Notes: a model not told the origin generated them from the letters alone. Counted from the first letter of the stretch, positions 25,553 through 35,235 are shown. The stretch is 64,000 bases of DNA from an uncultured Dehalococcoidales bacterium (GCA_905614375.1 CAJQSP010000030.1:1-64000), one strand, 5' to 3'. Translations and numbers: made by a program.

Positions 25553-26686
25553 TTGAGTAGCAATATCAAAGTTACCGACGTCAAGATCGTTAACCTTCGC
25601 ACCGTAAAACACATTGGGAAAATCGAACCAGCGTGGAGTCCCGGAAGTGACATGTCGTTCGACATCGGTGGAGGATCCTTCACGGAGGTTCATACCGACG
25701 CTGGCATTACTGGAATCGGACCGGGAATGCACCCGATGTTTATCGATGCGGTTAATGAGTACCTCGTAGGTAGAAGTGCTTTCGCAGTAGAAGATCATGC
25801 AGCCGCTCTCAATTACTACGTCCCAAATCTCCAGTATCAGGGAACTGCTGGTGTCGACATGGCACTGTGGGACATTATCGGTAAGGCTGCGAATCTTCCG
25901 CTGTACAAACTCTGGGGTGGCGAAAAAGAAAAGATTATCCCGTACGCCAGCATGGTCGCTCTTTCGAATCCTGAGGAACGAGCTGACCAAGCATCCTCAC
26001 TGGAGGAACAGGGCTGGCAGGCGATGAAAATTCGTATTCATAACGAATCGATTGCCGACGACATAAAGATTGTTGAAGCAGTTCGAGATGCCGTAGGCAA
26101 AGATTTCACGATTATGGTCGACGCAAACCAGGCACAGAGCAGCGGAACTTGGCAGCCGGGAGTGATGTGGAACTTCAAACGAGCGTACGAGACAGCAGTT
26201 GAACTACAGGACCTCAACGTGTACTGGCTTGAAGAACCGTTGAAGCGATATGACTTCGAAGGACTCGCCGAGCTAAACGCCAAAGTTGAAATGCGAATCG
26301 CCGGTGGTGAGAACAACCCAGGATTGCACGAGTTTGTCCAAATGTGCGAAATGGACACCTACAAGCTGCTCCAGCCTGAAAGTATGGTCATGAACGGTAT
26401 GACCAATCTGCGAAAGATTGGAAATCTTGCCGAACTACATGGCAAGGAAATCGTTCCGCATCACGGCGGTGGAAATATCGGCGTAATTGCTCACCAGCAC
26501 CTCGTGGCATCGTGGCGACACGCTCCGTTTATGGAGTTGTTACACGACCCGCCGATTGGTCATTACAAGAACAAATTCTCGATCATGGCCAACGCACCAG
26601 AGGTCGATTCTGAAGGTTTTATGCCTCTACCTACTGCACCGGGTATCGGAATAGAAATCGACCCAGATCTAATTATCAACGACTAG
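25553..26686 (+). CDS. Mandelate racemase/muconate lactonizing enzyme family protein
   Basis: A 377-residue enolase-superfamily enzyme with N-terminal capping domain and TIM barrel. The start is TTG at 25553 with AGGAG about ten bases upstream. Active-site landmarks: MKIRIHN (K-x-R in place of K-x-K) near residue 162, metal ligands Asp in VDANQ, Glu in WLEEP and Glu in GGEN, and a His region VPHHGGGNIG. It abstracts a proton alpha to a carboxylate; probable acid-sugar dehydratase or epimerase. It precedes a lactonase and a second enolase-superfamily gene on the same strand. Confidence 0.92.
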   Translation: MSSNIKVTDVKIVNLRTVKHIGKIEPAWSPGSDMSFDIGGGSFTEVHTDAGITGIGPGMHPMFIDAVNEYLVGRSAFAVEDHAAALNYYVPNLQYQGTAGVDMALWDIIGKAANLPLYKLWGGEKEKIIPYASMVALSNPEERADQASSLEEQGWQAMKIRIHNESIADDIKIVEAVRDAVGKDFTIMVDANQAQSSGTWQPGVMWNFKRAYETAVELQDLNVYWLEEPLKRYDFEGLAELNAKVEMRIAGGENNPGLHEFVQMCEMDTYKLLQPESMVMNGMTNLRKIGNLAELHGKEIVPHHGGGNIGVIAHQHLVASWRHAPFMELLHDPPIGHYKNKFSIMANAPEVDSEGFMPLPTAPGIGIEIDPDLIIND

Positions 26687-26732
26687 TGTTCGAACTCAAA
26701 AATCTAAAACGAAACTTTAGGAGCGCCATTCA

Positions 26733-27797
26733 ATGTCCAACGATCAATTTGCTTTTGTAGGTACCTACACACGACTCGGTAGCGAGGGTGTCTACACGTT
26801 GCGTCTAAACGGAGAAACCGGCGAGTTGACCCAAGTTTCGGTTGCCGGTGGTCTCGAGAATCCATCGTTCGTAACTCTGGATCCTTCAGGTGACCATCTT
26901 TACGCGGTATCTGAGAGCAGTGGGTTTAACGGGTCGGGTGGAATTACTGCCTTTAACGTCAATAAATCGACTGGCGAACTTACCCGGATTAACCAGCAAT
27001 CGACCGGCGGATCGGGACCGTGCCATTTAATGGTCGATTCGACCGATTCGATGGTGATCGTCACGAACTACTCTGGCGGAAGCGTTTCTGCACATCCGAT
27101 CAATGCTGATGGATCAGTGGGCGAGCACACAACGTTCATTCAGCATAAAGGTTCATCGATCAACAAACAGCGACAGGAACAGGCACACGCCCATTCGGTA
27201 AATATCGATAAAACCAATCGGTTTGCGTTTGTTTGTGACTTAGGTAAAGACCAAGTACTTACATACGCGATGGACGTTGACAACGCCCAGCTTTCGCTTT
27301 CTTCGACTGTGGACGCAGAGCCCGGCGAAGGGCCACGTCATTTCACATTCCACCCAACCAATCAACAGGTTTATGTGCTGAACGAACTAGGTTGCACAAT
27401 CACTTTGTACAACCTTGGTGACGACGGTGTCTTGTCTCCAGTAGAGAAGGTTCCAACGCTCCCGGAAGGCTGGGACGGCGAAAACACCACTGCCGACATT
27501 CACACATCTCCGGATGGCGAATTTATTTACGCATCGAACCGTGGACACGATTCAATAGTCATCTACGCGATCGATAAGTCGAGTGGAAAGATGAGTTTCG
27601 TTGGTCATGAATCGTCGGGGGGCAAAACACCACGAAACTTTGCTATCACCCCAGATGGGAAATTCCTGCTGGCGGAAAATCAAGATTCCGACAGCATCGT
27701 TACGTTTAAACGTAACGATGATGGCACATTGACTCCTACGGGATCGGTCATAAGCGTGCCAGCGCCTGTTTGTCTTCAGTTGCTCGCAGTCGATTAG
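26733..27797 (+). CDS. Lactonase, YbhE/6-phosphogluconolactonase-type beta-propeller
   Basis: A 354-residue seven-bladed propeller of the cycloisomerase/6-phosphogluconolactonase family. Recurrent blade segments are visible (FVGTYTR at the start, NPSFVTLDPSGDHLYAV, GPRHFTFHPTNQQVYVLNE, TPRNFAITPDGKFLLAENQ). A TTTAGGAGC ribosome site precedes the ATG. It likely hydrolyses a sugar lactone to the aldonic acid, which the flanking enolase-superfamily dehydratases could then use. The coding sequence contains a perfect 26-bp palindrome (27695-27720). No signal peptide. Confidence 0.93.
   Translation: MSNDQFAFVGTYTRLGSEGVYTLRLNGETGELTQVSVAGGLENPSFVTLDPSGDHLYAVSESSGFNGSGGITAFNVNKSTGELTRINQQSTGGSGPCHLMVDSTDSMVIVTNYSGGSVSAHPINADGSVGEHTTFIQHKGSSINKQRQEQAHAHSVNIDKTNRFAFVCDLGKDQVLTYAMDVDNAQLSLSSTVDAEPGEGPRHFTFHPTNQQVYVLNELGCTITLYNLGDDGVLSPVEKVPTLPEGWDGENTTADIHTSPDGEFIYASNRGHDSIVIYAIDKSSGKMSFVGHESSGGKTPRNFAITPDGKFLLAENQDSDSIVTFKRNDDGTLTPTGSVISVPAPVCLQLLAVD
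27695..27720. repeat. Perfect 26-bp palindrome inside the lactonase gene
   Basis: The half-site CATCGTTACGTTT (27695-27707) is followed directly by its exact reverse complement (27708-27720), with no spacer. It encodes a conserved blade segment (SIVTFKRND) 77 bases before the stop codon. It could be an operator-like site or coincidence of codon choice. Confidence 0.9.
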
Positions 27798-27856
27798 CAT
27801 CCACCATTGACCGCCCTGTTCTGATTGGCCAGTGTGGATTACCAAGGAAGTTCGAC

Positions 27857-29044
27857 TTGAAAATCATTGATGTAAAAGTGTTTCGAATGGCTACGCCGGT
27901 TCACAAAACAGCAGGTACAAACTGGCTGTTCGTGCGAATTGACACTGACGAAGGAATTTCGGGTTGGGGCGAGGGGTCGCTCCAGTACAAGGACACTGCA
28001 CTTGAGGCTGAAATCCTTGATTTTGCGAAGTTTTTGGAAGGTCAAGATCCACGACGAATTGACTGGATATGGAGCTCCATGTATCGGCGAGTTACGTGGG
28101 CTGGTGGTCCGATTTCGATGTCGGCTATTGCCGCTATCGATCTCGCGTTATGGGATTTAAAGGCGAAATCGCTTGGCATTCCGGTTTGGGAACTCGCCGG
28201 AGGAAAGCATCGCGACAATGTTCGCGTTTATGCGAACGGATGGTTCGAAAATCTTACTGAACCTGTGCCTGGGGTTCCGGCTGAAATGGTCGCAAGGCAG
28301 GCCTCCCCTAAACTGCACGCTGAAGCTGCTCTTCGACTCAAAGACGAAGGGTGGACTGCTCTAAAGTTCTATCCGTTCGGAGGTCCGCAGGTAACGACTC
28401 CTGCACAGATCAGTCATGGCATCGAACTGGTGCGTGCTGTTCGAGAAGCGGTTGGACCAGATATGGAGATTGGCATCGACGTTCGTGCACGGTTAAATCC
28501 ATGGAGCGCTGGTCGGGTTGCGCAGCAATTAGAGCAGTTCAACATCGCCTGGTTGGAAGAACCGATTCTCTACGACAACGTCGACGCTATGGCAGATTTT
28601 GCACGTTCAGTAAACGTGCCAGTATCGACGGGCGAACAGTTGTACAACCGCTGGGAATTCAGACCTCTGCTCGAAACCAACACCGTGAGGATGATCCAAC
28701 CTGACATTTGCCATTGTGGTGGGTTTACCGAAATTCTCAAGATAGCCAGCATGGCAGAGGCATACTACGTTCCGGTCGCTCCCCACAACTCGAACGGTCC
28801 TCTTTCAACGTTGGCGAGCCTAAATCTACAAATGAGCATTCCGAACTCATTTATGCAGGAGATATTCGTATCGTTCTTGGAGCGGTATCAGGAAGTTTTG
28901 ACGAATCCGATCGACATCACGGAAGGGATCGCCACGGTGCCAGACGGACCCGGCTGGGGAGCGGACATAGATCTGGAAGTCCTGTCGAAGTACCCGCCGA
29001 CCGAATTTGTTCAGATCCAAGACGAACCTTACTTAGAATTTTAG
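27857..29044 (+). CDS. Mandelate racemase/enolase family sugar-acid dehydratase
   Basis: A 395-residue enolase-superfamily member starting at TTG 27857 (AAGGAAG upstream), where MKIIDVKVFRMAT is the normal N-terminus. Visible: WGEGS in the 20s loop, ALWDLKAKSLGIPVWELAGG, ALKFYPFGG near the second-strand lysine, metal ligands in GIDVRARLNPW, WLEEP and STGEQ, and APHNSNGP near the C-terminus, as in D-galactonate dehydratase-like proteins. The usual D-x-H of galactonate dehydratase is D-x-R here, so the substrate may differ. The stop is 10 bases from the convergent sulfatase. Confidence 0.92.
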   Translation: MKIIDVKVFRMATPVHKTAGTNWLFVRIDTDEGISGWGEGSLQYKDTALEAEILDFAKFLEGQDPRRIDWIWSSMYRRVTWAGGPISMSAIAAIDLALWDLKAKSLGIPVWELAGGKHRDNVRVYANGWFENLTEPVPGVPAEMVARQASPKLHAEAALRLKDEGWTALKFYPFGGPQVTTPAQISHGIELVRAVREAVGPDMEIGIDVRARLNPWSAGRVAQQLEQFNIAWLEEPILYDNVDAMADFARSVNVPVSTGEQLYNRWEFRPLLETNTVRMIQPDICHCGGFTEILKIASMAEAYYVPVAPHNSNGPLSTLASLNLQMSIPNSFMQEIFVSFLERYQEVLTNPIDITEGIATVPDGPGWGADIDLEVLSKYPPTEFVQIQDEPYLEF

Positions 29045-29053
29045 CGAGTACCG

Positions 29054-30469
29054 TTACTCGACAATCGCTTGACGCTCTGATTCGACTTCCTGAAACCACG
29101 TTTCAAGTTCGGCAAGCATTCGACCGGATATATCAGGGTTCATTGCGGCAAGATTGTTCGTTTCACCCGGATCAGTTGAGAGATCGTATAGCTCAGGCGC
29201 TGGCGGCTCAGGAATGATTCTCTTTGGTTCAGGCCAATCGAACTTCTTACTAAAGTTTTCGGGGTAGTACTTGTATTCGATATCTTTCTCGATGTAATCG
29301 TCAGCAAGTCGCTTGTCGGCATCTGAGGCGTAAGCGATATTAAGGGCAGGGCGCACAAGCTTCCAATCGCCATGACGCATCGCAGCGTTCGTTACACCGA
29401 TTGGGGAATCGTTGTTCCATTGCCAGAATCTTCGTGGCTGTTCTTGAGGTGAATCGCCCTTGAGGACAGTGGTTACGTCATGACCGTCGATAGGTTTTTC
29501 GCCAACTCTGTCCGAACCAGTCAACGACAGCAGTGTTGGTAGCCAATCAGTGAAACAAATCTGATCGTTGATCTCGATGTTTTGGGGTAGACCGTTCCCC
29601 CAACGAGCGATCATTGGCACTCGAATCCCGCCTTCGTAGACCGATCCTTTTGCACCTGCAAAACCGTTGTTGTATCGGGAACTGTTGAGGGAGACACCGT
29701 CCGGAACCTGATCATATCTTTGGCTGAACGCAGGTCCGTTATCGCTAGTGAACATCAACAATGTGTCGTCTTCAATTCCGGAAGTACGCAGTGCTTCACG
29801 TACCTTGCCGATTCCACCGTCCATAACTTCGATCATTGCGTAAATCAACGCTATTCCACGTTCGAATCCGGCATCGACGTACTTCTGCGTAACTTCTTCA
29901 GGAGCCTGCAAAGGCGAGTGCGGGGCATTCCAGGTAATCATCAGGAAGAACGGTTCATTTTCGTGACGACGAATGAAATCTACCGACTCGTCGGCTAAAA
30001 CGTCAGTCAAGTAGCGACCATCCGATTTTTCGAGAGTTCCGTTCCGATCGAGATTCCAGCGGTAGTAGTCGGCCCATCCTCCTCTGAACCCAGCGAATTC
30101 ATCGAAACCCCTAGCGTTTGGATGAAATCGAGGATCAAGCGCCCCGTTGTGCCATTTACCAACCATCCCAGTCGCATATCCCGCAGACTTGAACGAATCG
30201 GCTATCGTCGCTTCTCCAAGGGCTATACGGTCGTTTCCGAGCACTTCCTGGGGAGTAACAGCTCCAGTGCGTATCGGATACCGACCCGTGAGCAATGCAG
30301 CACGAGAGGGAGAACAAACAGCTGAACCAGCGTAGTGCTGCGTAAGTCGAATGCCTTGAGAAGCTAGTTCGTCGAGGGCTGGAGTGTGTACCCGCCCTTC
30401 CGAGTACAAACCGAAATCTCCGTAGCCCATATCATCGGCAACCATCAGAACAATATTTGGACCGGACAA
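29054..30469 (-). CDS. Type I sulfatase (formylglycine-dependent)
   Basis: A 471-residue sulfatase. It starts at once with SGPNIVLMVADDMGYGDFG and the formylglycine motif C52-S-P-S-R56 AALLTGRYP, so there is no room for a signal peptide and a cytoplasmic location is inferred. Other family motifs: GKWHNG, NAPHSPLQ and TSDNGPA. It hydrolyses a sulfate ester, most probably on a sugar, since sugar-acid genes lie on both sides. It is distinct from the larger sulfatase at 6661-8403. Activation requires a formylglycine-generating enzyme or anSME outside this window. Confidence 0.95.
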   Translation of the reverse strand: MSGPNIVLMVADDMGYGDFGLYSEGRVHTPALDELASQGIRLTQHYAGSAVCSPSRAALLTGRYPIRTGAVTPQEVLGNDRIALGEATIADSFKSAGYATGMVGKWHNGALDPRFHPNARGFDEFAGFRGGWADYYRWNLDRNGTLEKSDGRYLTDVLADESVDFIRRHENEPFFLMITWNAPHSPLQAPEEVTQKYVDAGFERGIALIYAMIEVMDGGIGKVREALRTSGIEDDTLLMFTSDNGPAFSQRYDQVPDGVSLNSSRYNNGFAGAKGSVYEGGIRVPMIARWGNGLPQNIEINDQICFTDWLPTLLSLTGSDRVGEKPIDGHDVTTVLKGDSPQEQPRRFWQWNNDSPIGVTNAAMRHGDWKLVRPALNIAYASDADKRLADDYIEKDIEYKYYPENFSKKFDWPEPKRIIPEPPAPELYDLSTDPGETNNLAAMNPDISGRMLAELETWFQEVESERQAIVE

Positions 30470-30657
30470 TGTTTCGCTCTCTTTTTGGCTAATTAGCTGG
30501 CTGGCAGTTTTAGCTTATGCCATCCCAACTTTGACTGTGATATGTCTCAACATCCTAGATGCCAGAAATAGCTGCGGGTGTCCGATTCGACCCGAAGACG
30601 GTATTGTTTACCGGCGGATAACGATCTGAAGCTGATAGCTAAGAGGGCTGCTGCAAT

Positions 30658-31587
30658 ATGGCAATGGAAACTAAACGACTAGGTAAAACAAATCTGGAAG
30701 TCGGGAGACTTGGAATTGGTCTATCCGAAGTTGGATTTAATCTTGATTTGACCGATGTCGATCAGGCGCGTGACGTCATCACTCAGGCGCTCGACAACGG
30801 CGTCAACTTCCTAGACACTGCCGCCTGCTACGGGATTAGTGAGGAACTGATTGGAATGGTCGTTTCCGAACGTCGCAGCGAATTCGTTCTAGCCACAAAA
30901 GCGGGACACTATCTTCCGCGAGGTCATGGCGTCGACTGGACTTACGATCTGATTAACTCGTCGATAGACCGTTCACTTGAGCGAATGAAGACCGAATACG
31001 TTGATCTCGTGCAGCTTCACTCCTGCTCAGTAGAAATCCTCGAACGAGGCGATGTGATCAGGGCGCTGCAAGACGCCAAAGCCGCTGGCAAAACTCGGCA
31101 CGTCGGCTATAGCGGCGACAACGAGTCCGCTAAATGGGCGGTGACGAGTGGACTCTTCGACACACTTCAGACCAGTTTTAGTCTCGTTGATCAGTCGGCA
31201 CGAACGAATCTGTTCGCAGATGTAGAAGCAAACGATATGGGACTGATCATAAAACGACCGATCGGTAATGCTGTTTGGGGTGCAGCAGTTGATCCTCGAC
31301 CATACGAGCACATTCCCCAATACACGATGGAATACACTCGGCGCGCCAGAATGATGGGCGAAGAAGGCCTACTTGCCGACGAGCCAAAAGACCGCATTCG
31401 ACTGGCCTTGGGATTCACATTTGCTCATCCTGAGGTCGACGTTACCATCGTAGGGACACAGCGTCCGCATCACATGAAGTCGAATTTAGAGATGGTTTCC
31501 GACCCAATGGGTGTTACCGACGCTACGGTTTCCGATCTTCACAAACGTTGGGATAAATTCGCCGACGGTTGGGAGCAACGGGGCTAG
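30658..31587 (+). CDS. Aldo/keto reductase
   Basis: A 309-residue AKR barrel protein. The catalytic tetrad is readable: Asp in FLDTAA, Tyr in CYGISEELIG (about residue 61), Lys in LATKAGH and His in LVQLHSC. The cofactor region near the C-terminus includes VTIVGTQRPHHMKSNLEMV. It reduces an aldehyde or ketone, or oxidises a sugar alcohol/aldose, with NADP(H). Similar proteins are called L-fucose/galactose dehydrogenase-like. It precedes tRNA-Leu. Confidence 0.92.
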   Translation: MAMETKRLGKTNLEVGRLGIGLSEVGFNLDLTDVDQARDVITQALDNGVNFLDTAACYGISEELIGMVVSERRSEFVLATKAGHYLPRGHGVDWTYDLINSSIDRSLERMKTEYVDLVQLHSCSVEILERGDVIRALQDAKAAGKTRHVGYSGDNESAKWAVTSGLFDTLQTSFSLVDQSARTNLFADVEANDMGLIIKRPIGNAVWGAAVDPRPYEHIPQYTMEYTRRARMMGEEGLLADEPKDRIRLALGFTFAHPEVDVTIVGTQRPHHMKSNLEMVSDPMGVTDATVSDLHKRWDKFADGWEQRG

Positions 31588-31647
31588 CCTATTTCGGGTT
31601 CGGCTGGCTAGAATGGATAGAAGTCAGCAGAACGCGATTCACCATGT

Positions 31648-31733
31648 GGGGGAGTGGCGAAATGGCAGACGCGCATGCCTTAGGAGCATGTGCCTTAATC
31701 GGCGTGTGGGTTCGACTCCCACCTTCCCCACCA
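31648..31733 (+). tRNA. tRNA-Leu (anticodon UAG), CCA encoded
   Basis: An 86-base class II tRNA. Acceptor stem GGGGGAG/CTTCCCC, discriminator A and encoded CCA at 31731-31733. D-arm TGGCGAAATGGCAGAC. Anticodon stem ATGC/GCAT around loop CTTAGGA, giving anticodon TAG (reads CUA). A long variable arm precedes the T arm GTGGG-TTCGACT-CCCAC. All parts match leucine tRNAs. Confidence 0.97.
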
Positions 31734-31819
31734 TTTATTTTTTCGTACAATCATCGGTCGACGGAGCGACTCTTTAGTCGCAGCAACGTCCCGATAATCG
31801 TTCAATCTAAAGAGAAAAA

Positions 31820-32809
31820 ATGACTAAAGTCCTCGTTACTCGGCGTACATTTCCGGAAGCCGCAGCTGCTCTTCGTGCAAGCGGTGCAGAAGTTGTGATT
31901 TGGGAAGATTCCGATGCGCCATCTCAGTCGGACCTAATCGCTGCAGTTGCAGATATCGATGGTCTCTACGCTCATATCACCAATCAAGTGAACGCTGAGG
32001 TAATGGATGCAGCACCGAAGTTGAAGGTTATTACAGAGTTTGGCGTTGGCTACGACAACATCGAAATCGTTGCTGCTAACAAGCGGGGAATTGCCGTTTG
32101 CAACACCCCGGGAATTCTTTCCGAAAGCACAGCCGACGAAGCGTTTGCGTTGTTGGCTTCAATGGCTCGACGTACCAATGATCTACCAGCGATGGTGAAG
32201 CGTGGCGAGTGGGGAGATTTCGACCCACTGGGCTATCTCGCAACCGACATTCATCACAAAACGCTTGGAATAGTCGGCATGGGTAACATTGGATCTGAGA
32301 TGGCAAAACGTGCCGCTGGCTTCAACATGAACGTGCTGTATTTCAATCGAAACAAACGTGATGAAGAATTTGGCGCAACTTACGTTGATTCACTTGAAGA
32401 AATTCTCGAACGATCTGACTACATTTCTTTGCACAATCCTTTGACGCCGGAAACGACGAACATGATGAGCACCGATCAATTCAAGTTGATGAAGAAGTCA
32501 GCCATTCTCATCAATACGACGCGCGGTCCGGTTGTCGATCAGGATGCCCTCTACGAAGCGTTGAAGTCTGGTGAAATCGCTGGAGCAGCTTTGGACGTCA
32601 CGGTGCCAGAACCGATTCCTTCTGACCACCCGTTACTTACGCTCGACAATTGCCTTATCATGCCGCACGTTGCGAGCGCTACAGGCGATACTCGAATGAA
32701 GATGGCTATGATGTCGGTTGAGAACGTCCTTGCGGGTATGGCGGGCGACTGGCCCCCTTACTGTGTGAACCAGAAAGAGATCTCTAGTAACGCTCGCCTA
32801 AAGGGCTAG
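31820..32809 (+). CDS. D-isomer-specific 2-hydroxyacid dehydrogenase
   Basis: A 329-residue NAD(P)-dependent dehydrogenase, interconverting a D-2-hydroxyacid and its 2-oxo acid (glyoxylate/hydroxypyruvate reductase or phosphoglycerate dehydrogenase type). Motifs: TEFGVGYDNIEI, cofactor loop GIVGMGNIGSEMAKRA near 153, catalytic Arg in NTTRGPVVD, Glu in PEPIPSDHPL and His in MPHVASAT. The C-terminal ACT domain of serine-pathway enzymes is absent. Setting suggests reduction or oxidation of a sugar-derived hydroxyacid. Confidence 0.94.
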   Translation: MTKVLVTRRTFPEAAAALRASGAEVVIWEDSDAPSQSDLIAAVADIDGLYAHITNQVNAEVMDAAPKLKVITEFGVGYDNIEIVAANKRGIAVCNTPGILSESTADEAFALLASMARRTNDLPAMVKRGEWGDFDPLGYLATDIHHKTLGIVGMGNIGSEMAKRAAGFNMNVLYFNRNKRDEEFGATYVDSLEEILERSDYISLHNPLTPETTNMMSTDQFKLMKKSAILINTTRGPVVDQDALYEALKSGEIAGAALDVTVPEPIPSDHPLLTLDNCLIMPHVASATGDTRMKMAMMSVENVLAGMAGDWPPYCVNQKEISSNARLKG

Positions 32810-32828
32810 ATATCTAGGTTTACCAAGT

Positions 32829-34031
32829 TTAATCGTCGAAGAAAGCCGCGTCTTCATCACTCAGATACCGCTTGGTTTCCTCAACTCGGAAACTAATACC
32901 GAGACCTGGACTGTCATTCACCTCTATATGACTGTCCTTGACCTGATAAGCGTCAACACCGTCAAGAATATCCCACCACCAGTCAGGTTTTCCACTTGGA
33001 AGTTCGAACGCTATAAAGTTCTGTGGCATCGCTGCACCTACGTGGACGTGCGCAGCTAGCCCGATCAAACCATCAACGGTACCGTGGGGTGCCATTTGAA
33101 TATTATGTAGATCGGCAAACTCCGCGATCCATTTTAGTTCTGAAATGCCACCAACGTCCATTGGGTCAGGGCCGACTACGTCGACTGCGTGCTGCTCAAT
33201 GAGGTCTTTAAATCCGTGCCGCAAGTAAATCTGCTCGCCAGTGTGAATTGGTGTCGATGTGTATGGCGTGACTTGTAAGAAGTATTCAGGATGCACATAT
33301 GGCGTGTAATCCCCAGTAATAGTGTCTTCCATCCACATCAGGTGATATGGCTCGAGCGCCTGTGCAAGACGTAATGTATCGGACGCAGTTAGGCCCGGAC
33401 CGCAGTCTAGAGCGAGCCCCACTTCATCGCCAAGTACTTCTTTCATAGCAATTACTGCATCGACAGTAATGTTAAAGCCCTTTTCGGTTAGTACTCCACG
33501 GTTCCCATACTTGTCTGCCTCCACATATTCGCCGTACTGAAAATCAGGCATGTGCCTGAGCATTGGTGAACCGTGGAATGCAACCCCCTGCTTGATGATA
33601 GAGAAATTCTGTGGAAGATCTTTCATATATTGCATATTGGCAGCGAAGTCTTCTGGCGTGTAGCCGTCAAAGCGCTTCCGGTAGTTTCCGTTGTAAACCC
33701 TAACTTTGTCTCGTATCTTGCCACCGAGTAGTTTGTATACCGGAGCGTTAAGTGCTTTGCCTGAGATGTCCCATAGCGCTATTTCAATGGCGCTCACACC
33801 TGAACCCCACGGCTTGAATCCACCTGCTCGTCGAATATGCAGCAACACTCGCTCAACATCCGTCGGATCAAGTCCCACGATTAAATTCTTGTAATATTCG
33901 ATCTGTGGTTTGAAAAAAGACTGATTACGCGGTGATTCGGCACCACCGATACCATCAATGCCCTCATCGGTTGTGATTCGGACTACCGGATGATCTCCGA
34001 TAGTGGCTACTTTAACGTCTGTGATCTTCAT
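32829..34031 (-). CDS. Mandelate racemase/enolase family protein
   Basis: A 400-residue enolase-superfamily enzyme, convergent with the hydroxyacid dehydrogenase (19 bases apart). Landmarks: IALWDISGKALNAPVYKLLGG, IIKQGVAF with the second-strand Lys near residue 147, metal ligands in LALDCGPGLT, WMEDT and HTGEQIYLR, and MAPHGTVDGLIG with the catalytic His. It carries an insertion around residues 130-175 compared with the other paralogs of the window. Likely an acid-sugar dehydratase of unknown substrate. Confidence 0.92.
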   Translation of the reverse strand: MKITDVKVATIGDHPVVRITTDEGIDGIGGAESPRNQSFFKPQIEYYKNLIVGLDPTDVERVLLHIRRAGGFKPWGSGVSAIEIALWDISGKALNAPVYKLLGGKIRDKVRVYNGNYRKRFDGYTPEDFAANMQYMKDLPQNFSIIKQGVAFHGSPMLRHMPDFQYGEYVEADKYGNRGVLTEKGFNITVDAVIAMKEVLGDEVGLALDCGPGLTASDTLRLAQALEPYHLMWMEDTITGDYTPYVHPEYFLQVTPYTSTPIHTGEQIYLRHGFKDLIEQHAVDVVGPDPMDVGGISELKWIAEFADLHNIQMAPHGTVDGLIGLAAHVHVGAAMPQNFIAFELPSGKPDWWWDILDGVDAYQVKDSHIEVNDSPGLGISFRVEETKRYLSDEDAAFFDD

Positions 34032-34233
34032 AAATGCTCTTTTGCTTCCGACTCCAAGGTCAACAAGTGACTACTAATTCTCACGAGCGGAATTCTACGC
34101 TTGATCAGAAGCACAGAATCGCAATAATAATTCAAATTCTGTTCTAAGCATCAGAGCTTTAATTTAGACGAATGCTCGATTTCGGTATTACTATTCATGC
34201 TAATAAAATCTTTTTGAATGAAACGGAGAGAAA

Positions 34234-35235
34234 ATGCGAGTAGCGACTTGGCGTGGTGGTGGTGAAATTACGATTGATGAAGTTCCGACCCCGAAGGCGG
34301 GTCCGAGCGAGTTAGTTGTGAAGGTTCTTTCATCGGGAATCTGCGGAACAGACATTCACAAAACGCAAGGATTATTCCCCGCTACACCCCCCGACATTCT
34401 TGGTCATGAGTTCGTTGGTCCTGTTATCGAAATCGGAGAAGGTGTCGATGAGTCGATGATTGGTAAAGTCATCGGCTGCACGATGAATCCTGCCTGTGGC
34501 GAATGTCAGGGCTGTCTCACATGGTCGGCAATGCATTGCGAGCGCAACAAGCGCTATTCAGGGGGATTCGCCGAGTACGTCCTCGTTGATCACCGACAGG
34601 CGCACATTGTGCCCGATGGTCTTGACCACGAAACCGCCTCGATGGCGGAACCGCTGGCATGTGTCATTTCTACTCTCAACATGATAGAAGTCCAAGAGGG
34701 CTGTGATGCGCTTGTGGTCGGTGGAGGACTCCTAGGATTGCTGACGGTCGGAATGCTCAAGCTTCGGGGCGCAGCAAACATCATCCTCTCTGAGCCAAAC
34801 GCAAAGCGGCTCGGGATGGGCAAGCAATTTGGTGCGACTCACCTTAATGACCCGACTAAAGACGATTTAGCTGAGCTAGTGAATGAAGTCACCGGTGGGT
34901 ATGGCGTAAAGATCGGTGCAGAGGCAGTAGGTGTACCGGCATTAGTAGCCAATGTTTCGAAGCTGATTCGACCGCGAGGCAATCTCGTGCTTGTCGGGGT
35001 TTCGCCACAAGGTTCAGCATTGCCGGTAGATCTTTACGATTTGCACTACAAAGAAATCACAATGAGCGGTGCGTTCGGTGCTGGTGACGCCTTTAGCGAA
35101 GCCCTCGAAACGTTGCCAAAGCTAAACTTAGTTGGTGTCGTGAGCGGACGTTTTCCATTGGAAGAAACGTCCAAAGCATTGCAGATATCGGCAAAGGGCG
35201 GCGGTGTGAAGTACATGATTGCTCCACACGACTAA
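34234..35235 (+). CDS. Zinc-dependent alcohol/polyol dehydrogenase (MDR family)
   Basis: A 333-residue medium-chain dehydrogenase of the threonine/sorbitol dehydrogenase type. Catalytic zinc ligands: Cys in SSGICGTDIHK and His-Glu in LGHEFVG. The structural zinc lobe is intact with four cysteines in PACGECQGC...MHC. Rossmann motif VVGGGLLGLL near residue 166. Expected activity: NAD-dependent oxidation of a sugar alcohol, aldose or amino alcohol. It precedes a ThDP enzyme on the same strand. ATG start follows GGAGAGAAA. Confidence 0.93.
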   Translation: MRVATWRGGGEITIDEVPTPKAGPSELVVKVLSSGICGTDIHKTQGLFPATPPDILGHEFVGPVIEIGEGVDESMIGKVIGCTMNPACGECQGCLTWSAMHCERNKRYSGGFAEYVLVDHRQAHIVPDGLDHETASMAEPLACVISTLNMIEVQEGCDALVVGGGLLGLLTVGMLKLRGAANIILSEPNAKRLGMGKQFGATHLNDPTKDDLAELVNEVTGGYGVKIGAEAVGVPALVANVSKLIRPRGNLVLVGVSPQGSALPVDLYDLHYKEITMSGAFGAGDAFSEALETLPKLNLVGVVSGRFPLEETSKALQISAKGGGVKYMIAPHD

